Assembly: GCF_002979455.1 (NCBI RefSeq)
Contig: NZ_PCOU01000034.1
Coordinates: 1 to 61,736 of the forward strand
Source of the DNA: Chryseobacterium sp. MYb7
Lineage (GTDB): Bacteria; Bacteroidota; Bacteroidia; Flavobacteriales; Weeksellaceae
Reading direction: 5' to 3'
Length of the DNA stretch: 61,736 nt
A program made the position numbers and the translations under genes. The notes under the pieces were generated by a model. It was not told where the DNA came from. It saw only the letters and a program-made list of their open reading frames with translations, and ran no database searches. How positions within the stretch are numbered: position 1 is the first letter of the stretch; each line of letters opens with the position of its first letter. Below are positions 40,769-49,824 of the stretch, piece by piece.

Positions 40769-42907
40769 TTATTTCTTCAGATACAAATCAAAATAATCTG
40801 TGATTTTCTGCATCAGATGAACTCTGTCTTTCCCAATCACATTATGCGGATGTCCCGGATATGTAAAGTAATCCAACTGAACTCCGTTATCAACTGCAGA
40901 TTTGATAAATTTAATAGAATGCTGCCATACTACTACATCATCCTGCGCTCCATGGATCATCAGTAATTTTCCCTTAAGGTTCTGAACTTTATCCAAAAGG
41001 TTTGCAGCAGCATATCCCTGAGGGTTTTCCTGAGGAGTGTCCATATATCTTTCTCCATACATGATTTCATACATGCTCCAGTCGATTACTGGTCCTCCTG
41101 CGACTCCTACTTTGAATACATCCGGCTTACGAAGCATGAAACTTGTCGTCATAAATCCTCCGAAGCTCCATCCATGGATTCCCATTTTTTCTCCATCTAC
41201 ATAAGGAAGAGACTTTAAGTACTCTACTCCTTTCATCTGGTCATTCATTTCTGTAGTTCCCAGGTTTCTGAATACAGCCTGCTCAAATTTTAGTCCACGG
41301 TTAGAAGAACCTCTTCCGTCCATTGTGAAAATGATATACCCCTTCTGAGCCATATATTCATACCAAAGATTTCCTGAAGCCGGGAAAGTATTTGTGATCA
41401 GCTGCAAGTGCGGCCCGTTGTACAGATAAACAATGGTTGGATATTTTTTATTCGGATCAAAATTGGTTGGAAGAATGATCTTTCCGTACAAAGGAGTTCC
41501 GTCGTCAGCCTTTAATGTTACATTTTTAATTTCCGGTCTCTGATAATTTTTTAATGGATTTTCAGAAGTAAGGATATTCGTAGATTTTAAATTGGAAGTA
41601 TTGATAATATTGGCAACTCTCGGTGAATTGGCATTGCTGTAAGCATCATACAGATAGTTTCCGTCACTGCTCAATGTTCCGATGTGCATTCCTTCTTCAT
41701 TGTCCAGCCTTTGCATCTTGAAATTCGTCCAGTTGATTCTGTATAAATGTCTTTCTAAAGGCGTTTCTTTTGTTGAAGTAAAATAGATTTCCTTTTTCTT
41801 TTCATTGAATCCTAAAATATCAGTTACCAGCCAATCCCCTTTTGTAATCTGTGCTACCAATCCTTTTTCAAGACTGTAGTGGAACAAATGATTATATCCT
41901 GTTCTCTGGCTCTGCCAGATGAAGTCTGTGTTAGAATTCGGGAAGAAAGTAAGTGGATGCTGTGGCTCCACATATTTACTGTCTGTTTCTTCAAATAAAG
42001 TTTTTACCAATTCTCCTGTAGCAGCATCATACTGATTCATTTTCATATGATTCTGACCTCTGTTCAGTACCCCTACAAAAATGTATTTTGAATCCGGGCT
42101 CCATGTAACGGCCGTCAGATACTGATCTTTTTCACCTTCTACTTTTAAGAAAGTAGTAGCTTGGGTTTTAATATTGAAAACCCCTAATGTCACCTGGTGA
42201 GAAGTCTGACCAGCCATTGGGTATTTGATATTGTGATTGACAGCAGGCGTTACAGACCAGTCGATGATTGGGTAATCTGCTACCATGCTCTGATCCATTT
42301 TATAGAAAGCTACACTTTCAGAGTTCGGAGCAGGGAAAATACCTGTATCAATTCCGAATTCATTTCTGTGAACGGCCTGCCCGCTGATGATATTTTCATT
42401 AGTTTCGTTGGTTACAGCAATGGTTTTCCCGTTTCTGTTGACAAATAAATTATTCTTTGTTGTGAAAGCAAAAGTCTGACCATCACCAAACATTTTCACG
42501 TTTGCAGCATCCTGATCAATGGCAGCTGTGCTTTTTACTTTCCAGTCATTTCCTGATTTTTCAATCCACGACATTTTACCACCAGTCGTAAAATATCCAT
42601 TGGAATTTCCTGTAAATTTAATAGGTGGAACAGCTTTCAGCTTATCATTGGAAAGGTTTCTGTTCAGTTGGTTTAACGAGATCAGCGTATCCTGCTTGTT
42701 GGTTTTTAAATCTGTAATCAGATAACCGCCTTTTACTGCCTGGATATAAGATTTTCCGTCAGCAGCCCATGAAAACTGGGAAATATTTTTCACGGCAAGG
42801 TTGGTTCTCATTCCATTTACAGCCTCCGCCATGGTAAACTTCTGGGTCTGGGCAAATGCTGAACTGCCTAAAACCAGCATCAATAAAGAAAATTTATGTA
42901 ATTTCAT
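40769..42907 (-). CDS. Secreted S9 family prolyl peptidase, DPP-IV-like
   Basis: 712 residues from ATG 42907, where the signal peptide begins (MKLHKFSLLMLVLGSSAFAQ); an ATG 42 bases upstream is unlikely. The N-terminal beta-propeller (DPPIV_N, about 85-435) includes EFGIDTGIFPAPNSESVAFY and VTWSPDSKYIFVGVLNRG. The catalytic alpha/beta-hydrolase domain has Ser in GWSFGGFM (about 583), Asp in GAQDDVVVW and His in PGHPHNV. It removes Xaa-Pro dipeptides in the periplasm. A -7 box (reverse TATTTTTG, 42927-42934) precedes it. Confidence 0.92.
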   Translation of the reverse strand: MKLHKFSLLMLVLGSSAFAQTQKFTMAEAVNGMRTNLAVKNISQFSWAADGKSYIQAVKGGYLITDLKTNKQDTLISLNQLNRNLSNDKLKAVPPIKFTGNSNGYFTTGGKMSWIEKSGNDWKVKSTAAIDQDAANVKMFGDGQTFAFTTKNNLFVNRNGKTIAVTNETNENIISGQAVHRNEFGIDTGIFPAPNSESVAFYKMDQSMVADYPIIDWSVTPAVNHNIKYPMAGQTSHQVTLGVFNIKTQATTFLKVEGEKDQYLTAVTWSPDSKYIFVGVLNRGQNHMKMNQYDAATGELVKTLFEETDSKYVEPQHPLTFFPNSNTDFIWQSQRTGYNHLFHYSLEKGLVAQITKGDWLVTDILGFNEKKKEIYFTSTKETPLERHLYRINWTNFKMQRLDNEEGMHIGTLSSDGNYLYDAYSNANSPRVANIINTSNLKSTNILTSENPLKNYQRPEIKNVTLKADDGTPLYGKIILPTNFDPNKKYPTIVYLYNGPHLQLITNTFPASGNLWYEYMAQKGYIIFTMDGRGSSNRGLKFEQAVFRNLGTTEMNDQMKGVEYLKSLPYVDGEKMGIHGWSFGGFMTTSFMLRKPDVFKVGVAGGPVIDWSMYEIMYGERYMDTPQENPQGYAAANLLDKVQNLKGKLLMIHGAQDDVVVWQHSIKFIKSAVDNGVQLDYFTYPGHPHNVIGKDRVHLMQKITDYFDLYLKK

Positions 42908-42926
42908 TGTATAAAATTGAATCCAC

Positions 42927-42934
42927 CAAAAATA
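42927..42934 (-). promoter_or_regulatory. -7 box for the DPP-IV-like peptidase
   Basis: Reverse TATTTTTG, 19 bases before the ATG; no clear -33. Confidence 0.4.
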
Positions 42935-43051
42935 AGAAATAAAAACCATTCGTTAAAAAATGTTAAATTAAAACATTCATAAAATGGAATTCATTCACTA
43001 AAAGAAATTATTCCATAACTTAATAGTAGAATTTTTAAAGGGATTAGAGCG

Positions 43052-43152
43052 GTGAATTGTGAATGGTCAATCCTCTGCACTTGTCAATTTTTGATTTTTG
43101 GAAAGCAATAAATATTCACCATTCACTTGCAAAGCAAATTTGACGATTTACA
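43052..43152. repeat. GTGAATGGTCAAT-type spacer repeat, copy 2
   Basis: The left arm shares AATTGTGAATGGTCAAT exactly with 22223-22239. The right arm has TTCACCATTCACTTGC and a GCAAAGCAAATTTG stretch in the opposite sense. It fills most of the spacer between the peptidase and yceI. Confidence 0.65.
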
Positions 43153-43203
43153 AAAAATCTCATTTCTTATCCTATATCAATGACTTGTATAGGTGCTCTA
43201 TCC

Positions 43204-43211
43204 TAAATTTG
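43204..43211 (+). promoter_or_regulatory. -7 box for yceI
   Basis: TAAATTTG followed by CA; 34 bases before the ATG. Confidence 0.5.
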
Positions 43212-43245
43212 CATTATTAATAACAAACAAAAAATACAAAATACA

Positions 43246-43758
43246 ATGGCAACAAAATGGATTTTAGACCCTACGCATAGTGAAATTACTTTCAAAGTAA
43301 AACACATGATGATCTCTAACGTAAAAGGAAGCTTCAGAACTTTCACCGCTGAAATTGAATCTGAAGACGAATTTTTTGCAAATGCAAAAACTACCGCTAC
43401 TATCCAGACGGATTCTGTATTCACAAACAATACAGACAGAGATAACCACTTAAAGTCTGCAGAGTTCTTCAATGCTGAAGTACATCCTACCATCACTTTT
43501 GAATCTCAGGCACTCAATAACTCTATTGTGGGAAATCTAACCATCAACGGAATTACAAAACCTGTAACGCTTGATGTAGACTTCGGAGGAATTAATGTAG
43601 ACCCATGGGGAAATACAAAAGCAGGTTTCTCTTTTGAAGGAAAAATCAGCAGAAAAGATTTCGGATTAAACTGGAATGCAGCTCTTGAAGCAGGAGGTGT
43701 AATGGTGAGTGATGATGTAAAAGTAGCTGGTGAATTACAGTTTGTAAAACAGGCATAG
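43246..43758 (+). CDS. YceI-like lipocalin-fold protein
   Basis: 170 residues. It starts directly with KWILDPTHSEITFKVKHMMI, and SVFTNNTDRDNHLKSAEFFN and FSFEGKISRKDFGLNW are the family core. No signal peptide is present, so it should be cytoplasmic, unlike E. coli YceI. The YceI fold binds long isoprenoids or amide-like lipids. It has its own promoter and terminator. Confidence 0.92.
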   Translation: MATKWILDPTHSEITFKVKHMMISNVKGSFRTFTAEIESEDEFFANAKTTATIQTDSVFTNNTDRDNHLKSAEFFNAEVHPTITFESQALNNSIVGNLTINGITKPVTLDVDFGGINVDPWGNTKAGFSFEGKISRKDFGLNWNAALEAGGVMVSDDVKVAGELQFVKQA

Positions 43759-43774
43759 TAAATTAACATATATT

Positions 43775-43820
43775 ACAAAAGGTTCAGGGATTTTCTAAAA
43801 GCCTTGAACCTTTTATTTTT
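43775..43820 (+). terminator. Intrinsic terminator of yceI
   Basis: AAAAGGTTCAGG pairs imperfectly with CCTTGAACCTTTT, followed by TATTTTTTT. Confidence 0.8.
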
Positions 43821-43838
43821 TTATAATCTTCAATATTT

Positions 43839-44666
43839 ATGAACCTCAACGATCTTCAAAACATAAGCGACGGTTTTAAAAGCACACAGAGAATGCCCGT
43901 TTTATTTCTTGGACATGGTTCTCCAATGAATGCCATTGAAGAGAATCAGTTTGTGCAGGGTTTCAGAAAAGCAGCCACTGAAATTCCAAAACCCAATGCA
44001 ATTCTTTGTATTTCTGCCCATTGGTATACAGACGGAACTTTTGTAACGGCGATGGATATGCCCAAAACAATTCATGATTTTTATGGTTTTCCAAAAGCAC
44101 TTTTTGATGTGCAGTATCCTGCTCCGGGAAATCCGGAGCTTGCTAAAGAAACCGCAGAATTACTTCTTCCTGTAGAGGTGGAAGAAGATCACAGCTGGGG
44201 GCTGGATCATGGTGCATGGTCAGTGATCAAACATATGTATCCTGATGCAGATATTCCGGTAATCCAGCTGAGCATTGATCATACAAAACCTCCACAGTAT
44301 CATTACGACCTTGCCAAAAGGTTGAACAAGCTTCGCGAAAAAGGTATCCTGATCATCGGAAGCGGAAATATTGTGCATAATCTCCGTCTCATCGACTGGA
44401 AAAATATAAATACGGTGGGAGCCGGCTGGGACTGGGCAGTGGAAGCTCGTGAAAAAACCAACAACTGGCTTCTGGATGGTAATTTTCAGAATATTATTGA
44501 TTATCAGAAACAGGGAACTTTCTTACAATATGCTGTTCCTACCCCTGACCATTATCTGCCTTTATTGTATACGTTAGGGCTGAAAGATCAATCTGAAGAA
44601 CTTACTTTATTCAATGATGAGCTTATTGGTGGATCATTGAGTATGACTAGCGTAAGGATAGGATAA
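43839..44666 (+). CDS. 4,5-DOPA-extradiol-dioxygenase-like protein (YgiD family)
   Basis: 275 residues of the LigB superfamily. VLFLGHGSPMNAIEENQ, CISAHWYTDGTFVT, VQYPAPGNPELA, DHGAWSVIKHMYP and GSGNIVHNLR give the metal-binding His residues and the family core. Members open catechol rings; YgiD acts on DOPA in vitro. The in vivo substrate is unknown. Confidence 0.92.
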   Translation: MNLNDLQNISDGFKSTQRMPVLFLGHGSPMNAIEENQFVQGFRKAATEIPKPNAILCISAHWYTDGTFVTAMDMPKTIHDFYGFPKALFDVQYPAPGNPELAKETAELLLPVEVEEDHSWGLDHGAWSVIKHMYPDADIPVIQLSIDHTKPPQYHYDLAKRLNKLREKGILIIGSGNIVHNLRLIDWKNINTVGAGWDWAVEAREKTNNWLLDGNFQNIIDYQKQGTFLQYAVPTPDHYLPLLYTLGLKDQSEELTLFNDELIGGSLSMTSVRIG

Positions 44667-44710
44667 ATTCTTCTTTTATTATCACTAAAAGTTTAGTAAT
44701 ATTGTTTACC

Positions 44711-45874
44711 ATGAAAACAGTATTACTATTTTTTTTGCTTACCACTTCCCTTTTTTCCGCACAAATGGTAAAAGGAACTGTAGTAGATGATACCAGCCAC
44801 AGAATATCTGATGTGAACATTTATCTTGACGGAACCAAAACAGGAACCGTTTCAAAAGAGGACGGAACTTTTACCCTGAATCTTTCTACCCAAAAATATG
44901 GGAATCTTGTTTTTCAGAAAGAGAACTATGAAACTTTTACAATTGGATTATCGGATGTGGTGAATAAGACTTTAAAGGTAGTATTGACCAAAACCAATGC
45001 TATTGAGGAAATAAGGCTGGTTCCTTATACATCTGAAGCTTATCAGAACTACATCAATTATTTTCTGGACACATTTATAGGCTATAATCGGGAAGAAGTG
45101 AAAATCAAAAACCAACGATCTTTAAAGTTCTCTTATGACAAGAAGAACAAACTTCTGAAAGTAAAAGCTCCCAATACACTCATTATTGAAAATAAAAATC
45201 TGGGCTATGAAATCAATTATAATCTGATCACTTTTTCCGCAGATTTCAATTCCCAAATGGTCAACTATACCGGAACCAGTTTTTTTAAAGAAACAAAAAA
45301 TACGGATAAGGTAAAATTGAACCGTATGAATGCCTATGAAGGCAGTCTCCTCCATTTTTTCAGAAGTATCTTTGATAATAAAATTGTTGAGGCGGGTTTT
45401 ATTGTCAATCAGGTGGTGAGAATTCCCAACCCGGAATATCCTTCAGAAGAAGAATTGAATACTTTAAAAAACTATCTGGAACTCGTAACCAAGCCTGACC
45501 TCAATACGATTCCTGAAAACATCCAAGAAATTTCCCGCAGAAAGAATGCTCAGAGCCCATATATGCTGGCTATTGTAAAAACAAAAATTCCTGATTCGGA
45601 TTATGTTAAAAGGTCTAACGGGCAGGTTTTTATTGAATTTAAAGATATTCTTCAGGTTAATTATCCGAAGTTTTATTACGAACTCAAAGGAAAAGAATTT
45701 GTCAAAAGAACAAACCGTAATATTTTATCATCATTTCTGCATTCTGATGGGGAATCATTTGAAGTTTCAAAGGAAGGCAATATTACAACTCCTGATCAGC
45801 TCATCAATGAAGGCGATTTTTACAAAAATAAAATTGAGAACATGCTTCCACTTGATTATCAATTAGGAGATTAA
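44711..45874 (+). CDS. Exported protein with carboxypeptidase regulatory-like domain
   Basis: 387 residues from ATG 44711, the start of a signal peptide (MKTVLLFFLLTTSLFSAQ). Residues about 20-95 form a CarboxypepD_reg-like beta sandwich (VKGTVVDDTSHRISDVNIYL, DGTFTLNLST). The remainder is a conserved but unnamed region often seen after this domain in Bacteroidota exported proteins. It lacks a TonB-dependent receptor barrel. Function unknown. Confidence 0.78.
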   Translation: MKTVLLFFLLTTSLFSAQMVKGTVVDDTSHRISDVNIYLDGTKTGTVSKEDGTFTLNLSTQKYGNLVFQKENYETFTIGLSDVVNKTLKVVLTKTNAIEEIRLVPYTSEAYQNYINYFLDTFIGYNREEVKIKNQRSLKFSYDKKNKLLKVKAPNTLIIENKNLGYEINYNLITFSADFNSQMVNYTGTSFFKETKNTDKVKLNRMNAYEGSLLHFFRSIFDNKIVEAGFIVNQVVRIPNPEYPSEEELNTLKNYLELVTKPDLNTIPENIQEISRRKNAQSPYMLAIVKTKIPDSDYVKRSNGQVFIEFKDILQVNYPKFYYELKGKEFVKRTNRNILSSFLHSDGESFEVSKEGNITTPDQLINEGDFYKNKIENMLPLDYQLGD

Positions 45875-45896
45875 ACAGGAAACAGCTCTGATCTTA

Positions 45897-45942
45897 AAAT
45901 AAAAAGGAAATACCTCAGCTGAGATATTTCCTTTCATTTTTT
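45897..45942. terminator. Bidirectional terminator
   Basis: AAAGGAAATA pairs with TATTTCCTTT around an inner CTCAGCTGAG palindrome; T-rich on both sides. It serves the convergent genes on either side. Confidence 0.85.
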
Positions 45943-45955
45943 ATGAAATGAGTAT

Positions 45956-47437
45956 TTATTGTACCGCTTTCAGAACATTGATGTTTCCGTAGCCGTAGCT
46001 TGAATTTACATTAGGATAGTATGTAGCAGACTGTCTCATTTTATTAAGTACCTGCTCTCTGGTCCATGACGGATTTTTAGCCCAAACCAAAGCTGCAATT
46101 CCCGCTGTAGCTGCAGTGGCTACTGACGAACCTCCTACATAATCAGCTTGCCCGTTGTAATAACTCAATACAGGAACGGTGTTTCCTGAAGGTCTTTCCA
46201 TCTGGAAAGTAAAGTCGATCTGGCTTCCTGAGTGGCAAACATCACATTTCTGATTGGATGTATTTTCTTTTACTCCTGTGATCGCTTGAGTTTCTGACAT
46301 CGATGCAGGGAAAATTACACCTACAAAATTGGTAAAGCTCGTAGAAGTACCTCCGGCACAGAAAATCAGTTTTCCTTTAGAATAAGCATATTTAACACCG
46401 TCTTCTATTTTTCCAACAGAGAAGATATGCCCCATCGACATAGAGATGATCTTCACACTGGTATTGTTACCCAGATCTGTAAATGCTGTTTTTACAGCAG
46501 TCTGCTCACTGGAAGTTTCCAATACAACATTTTCTGCTGCTCTGTAGGCAATCAGATTGGCATTATAAGCTACTCCTACAGGTAATCCAGCATTATTTCT
46601 CGGAGCGGCCATTACAGAAGCCATTTTTGTTCCGTGCCCGCACTGATCACCAGATCCGTCTGAATTATACACTCCGAATTTACTGATGGTTCTTCCTGAA
46701 GAAGCGCCATTATTAAAACTTCCTCCCAATAAAGTCTGTTCAGGAGAAACTCCTGTATCAATAAGTCCTATGGTAACACCTGCACCTGTGCTATAGCTCC
46801 ATGCATCAGGAATATTATGTTTTGCAAAAGCCCATGGAATTTTTGCACTTGGTGTTGTAGACGTATAGTCTGCAGCATTTAATGTTGCTGAAGAAAAACC
46901 ACATCCTGATGAACCGCTTCCTGAAGATTTCGCAGCTGCATTATATTGAGCTTCAAATTCAAAATAATGATAGTCTGCCGGCTCTACGTATCGGATGTTT
47001 TTCATTTGTCGAAGAGCAGCAATGGTTTCTTCTTTTTCAATCACAACATCCATCTGATTAAGATATTGATCTGAAAGAAGAAGGAAATTTCTTTCATCTT
47101 TTTCTTCATATTTTCTGATGACGGAAAGAACTTCTTTTTCCATATCACTGCTGTTTGGAGATTTACTCCTGTCGAAATCATCTTTAGAAGCTCCAAAACC
47201 GATAGATACCATTTTGTTTCCACGGAAAATAGCACTCCATACAAAATGATCGGATTCATTCTTCCAGTTGAAAGAGCCATCCGTTTTAATAGCCTGATTG
47301 ATCCTTTCATTGATCTGTTTTGCAGTCAGTGGATCTTTCTGAGCCATTTCTGTTTTTACATTTTCGTTCTGAAGTTCTTCTCTGGAACACGAGTTTAAAG
47401 CAAAAAATATTGCCAGTAGGAATACAGTTTTTTTCAT
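45956..47437 (-). CDS. S8 subtilase-like lipoprotein with altered oxyanion residue
   Basis: 493 residues; lipobox LNSC (Cys 17). The propeptide-like region (about 35-165) is followed by a Gly/Ser linker. The catalytic domain has Asp227 (IGLIDTGV), His268 (CGHGTKMASVM) and Ser438 (GGSSVATAA). The oxyanion position, Asn in the usual AAGN motif, is Gly363 (FCAGGTS), and the Pro after the Ser motif is Ala. A KCDVCHSG pair may form a disulfide. No type IX sorting domain, so it is probably membrane-anchored. Confidence 0.85.
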   Translation of the reverse strand: MKKTVFLLAIFFALNSCSREELQNENVKTEMAQKDPLTAKQINERINQAIKTDGSFNWKNESDHFVWSAIFRGNKMVSIGFGASKDDFDRSKSPNSSDMEKEVLSVIRKYEEKDERNFLLLSDQYLNQMDVVIEKEETIAALRQMKNIRYVEPADYHYFEFEAQYNAAAKSSGSGSSGCGFSSATLNAADYTSTTPSAKIPWAFAKHNIPDAWSYSTGAGVTIGLIDTGVSPEQTLLGGSFNNGASSGRTISKFGVYNSDGSGDQCGHGTKMASVMAAPRNNAGLPVGVAYNANLIAYRAAENVVLETSSEQTAVKTAFTDLGNNTSVKIISMSMGHIFSVGKIEDGVKYAYSKGKLIFCAGGTSTSFTNFVGVIFPASMSETQAITGVKENTSNQKCDVCHSGSQIDFTFQMERPSGNTVPVLSYYNGQADYVGGSSVATAATAGIAALVWAKNPSWTREQVLNKMRQSATYYPNVNSSYGYGNINVLKAVQ

Positions 47438-47557
47438 ATGTTATTATTTTGGTTGGAGCCACAATATAACACTTTAACGGGAATTAAAAACTTAAAAAAA
47501 ATGAATTTACCATTACATGAATATTAAATTAACATATTGGAAGACAGATAGCTATTA

Positions 47558-47609
47558 CCACCCCGACAAAAATTCTTTGAATTTTCGCCACCCCTCCAGA
47601 GGAGGGGAA
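47558..47609. repeat. 52-bp double-palindrome spacer repeat, copy 2
   Basis: Starts CCACCCCGACAAAAATTCTT and ends with the palindrome CCCCTCCAGAGGAGGGG. Same order and length as 31152-31203 with scattered substitutions. Confidence 0.75.
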
Positions 47610-47668
47610 TTTCACAGCTTCAGTTGTAATATTTATGAATTGAGAAAATTATTCTTTAGTTTTAAAGT

Positions 47669-48115
47669 CTATAATTCTTTTCCGTAACATACACTTTGTT
47701 CTACACCAATGTACTGTCCGTAATTGGGAATTCTGGAAAATCCGTTTCTTTCATATACTGAGATCGCACTTTTCAAGTCCCTGGAGGTTTCCAATACTGC
47801 TTTTTTAAAATTCAACTCTGCTGCCCAGCTTTCCAGTTCTTTTACAATGGCTGATCCTAATCCTTTCTTTCTGAATTCCGGATCGGTAAACATTCTTTTT
47901 ATTTCTACGGTATCTTCTGAAAACGGTTTAAAGGCTCCACAGGCTGCCGGCATATCATCTATATAAGCTATAATACAGTTTTTGATAGTGTCAATGGTAT
48001 TGAACTGTGCAAAGAAATCATCATTTTCTCCATTATGCTCAGACAAAGTGGCATCAAGGGATTTTACAAGGTTTTGAAAATCTGTATTGGAGGAATTTGT
48101 TCTGAGGATGTGCAT
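47669..48115 (-). CDS. GNAT family N-acetyltransferase
   Basis: 148 residues. Acetyl-CoA motif A is RKKGLGSAIVKELESW; downstream KAVLETSRDLKSAISVYERN and NGFSRIPNYGQYIG complete the GNAT fold. Upstream VEIKRMFTDPEFR is typical. Acceptor unknown. Short gene with poorly defined regulatory signals. Confidence 0.88.
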   Translation of the reverse strand: MHILRTNSSNTDFQNLVKSLDATLSEHNGENDDFFAQFNTIDTIKNCIIAYIDDMPAACGAFKPFSEDTVEIKRMFTDPEFRKKGLGSAIVKELESWAAELNFKKAVLETSRDLKSAISVYERNGFSRIPNYGQYIGVEQSVCYGKEL

Positions 48116-48164
48116 TTTTATTTGATTTAAAGATTCAAAAATTTAATGATTAAAAGATTTATGG

Positions 48165-48200
48165 AAACAAAAAAGCTCCCTTTCGGAAGCCTTTGTTTAT
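48165..48200 (-). terminator. Intrinsic terminator of hutH
   Basis: Reverse strand AAGGCTTCC, GAAA loop, GGGAGCTTTTTT (one mismatch in the stem). Confidence 0.65.
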
Positions 48201-48206
48201 TTTAGA

Positions 48207-49694
48207 TTAGTTGACAATAAATTTTCTCTCATTAATCAATTCTGCAATTGCGAGCATATCTTTACCGATCAGTCTGTCATCCTCAAGCTTGGCAACTTTA
48301 GAACGAATAATTGTAAAGTTTTCTTCAATCACTTTAGAGCATTTTGCAGGTCTTCTGAATTCCAGTCCCTGAGCTGCAAACATCAACTCAACAGACAGAA
48401 TATTCACAAGATTTCCAAGAACCTGATTGAATTTTCTTCCTGAAATACTTCCCATAGAAACATGGTCTTCCTGACCTAAACTTGTAGGAATGGAATCTGC
48501 TGATGCAGGGAAACATAATGTTTTATTCTCCGTCACCAAAGCAGCTGAAGTATACTGAGGAATCATAAATCCTGAATTCAATCCTGAGCTTTCCGTCAAT
48601 AATCTTGGAAGTCCATATTTTCCTTCTAATAATAAATAGCTTCTTCTGTCTGAAATATTTCCTAGTTCTGCGGCTGCCAGTGTAGCATAGTCTAAAGGCA
48701 ATGCCATCAGCTGTCCATGGAAATTTCCACCTGAGATCGATTCTTCAGCACTTAATACAATCGGGTTATCTGTCACAGAATTCAGTTCTGTTTCAGCCAT
48801 TCCTTTAAGATGCTCAAAAGCATTTCTGCTGGCTCCGTGAACCTGTGGGACGCATCTCATGGAATAAGGATCCTGAACTCTCTCACAATCTTCGTGAGCT
48901 TTCATATTTTCTGACCCTTTCAGGAACTTAAGCATTCTTGCCGCTACTTTTTTACTGCCTTCAAAAGGTCTGATCTCGTGAAGCTCTTTTTTGAAAGGAC
49001 TTTCAGAACCTCTGTATGCTTCGATACTCATGGCAGCTGTCATGTCTGCAAGGTCTAATAAGTATTCAAACTTTTCAAGTCCTTTGATGGCGTGAGCAAG
49101 GATAAACTGAGTTCCGTTGATTAATCCCAATCCTTCTTTTGGTCCTAAAGCTAATGGCTCAAGGTCATGTTTCTTCAGAACATCCAACGTTTCTGAAACC
49201 TGACCTCCTTCCCAAACCTGTCCTAAACCAAGCAAAGGCAATACTAAATGTGCTAATGGAGCAAGATCTCCTGAAGCTCCTACAGATCCTTGTTCAGGAA
49301 CTACCGGGATGATGTCTTTTTCCAGCATCAGAATCATTCTTTCAATAACTTCCAGAGAAACTCCTGAAAATCCTTTTGAAAGGGCATGAACTTTAGCAAT
49401 CATCATAATCTTGGAAAACTCTTTATCAATGGGCTTTCCAACACCTACTGCATGAGAAATAATCAGATTATATTGTAACTGTGCGGTCTCGTCAGCCGAT
49501 ATTTTAGTATCACATAACGGCCCAAATCCTGTGTTGATTCCATATACACATCTGTCGGACTCTACTATTTTCTGTACGTTTTTCTGAGATTTTAAAATTT
49601 GTTCCTTTGCTGCTTTATTCAGCTTGGCTTTATTTGGCTTTTTACAGATTTCCAGAACATCATGGAAAGTAAAAACATCTACTCCGTATATCAT
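48207..49694 (-). CDS. hutH: Histidine ammonia-lyase
   Basis: 495 residues, normal length. It deaminates L-His to urocanate. The MIO cofactor triad Ala140-Ser141-Gly142 lies in QGSVGASGDLAPLAH; CVYGINTGFGPL and IISHAVGVG carry the active-site Tyr and His. The FjTAL-type tyrosine lyases of flavobacteria have a different N-terminus and substrate-pocket pattern, so HAL is favoured. No hutU, hutI or hutG is adjacent, so the rest of the pathway, if present, lies elsewhere. Confidence 0.92.
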   Translation of the reverse strand: MIYGVDVFTFHDVLEICKKPNKAKLNKAAKEQILKSQKNVQKIVESDRCVYGINTGFGPLCDTKISADETAQLQYNLIISHAVGVGKPIDKEFSKIMMIAKVHALSKGFSGVSLEVIERMILMLEKDIIPVVPEQGSVGASGDLAPLAHLVLPLLGLGQVWEGGQVSETLDVLKKHDLEPLALGPKEGLGLINGTQFILAHAIKGLEKFEYLLDLADMTAAMSIEAYRGSESPFKKELHEIRPFEGSKKVAARMLKFLKGSENMKAHEDCERVQDPYSMRCVPQVHGASRNAFEHLKGMAETELNSVTDNPIVLSAEESISGGNFHGQLMALPLDYATLAAAELGNISDRRSYLLLEGKYGLPRLLTESSGLNSGFMIPQYTSAALVTENKTLCFPASADSIPTSLGQEDHVSMGSISGRKFNQVLGNLVNILSVELMFAAQGLEFRRPAKCSKVIEENFTIIRSKVAKLEDDRLIGKDMLAIAELINERKFIVN

Positions 49695-49824
49695 TTCTAA
49701 AAAATTTTCTTAAAATTACGCATTTAACAATAATTGGAAAAACTAAATTTCAATCTTGTAGATTTTTATAAAAAGAAGTAAATTAATTTATTACTTTTAG
49801 CCCCGAAAATTAAAACCAATAGAC

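Noticed and set aside
48207..49694. Tyrosine ammonia-lyase instead of histidine ammonia-lyase
   Set aside because: The N-terminal region and substrate-pocket pattern match HAL; flavobacterial TALs look different in these parts.
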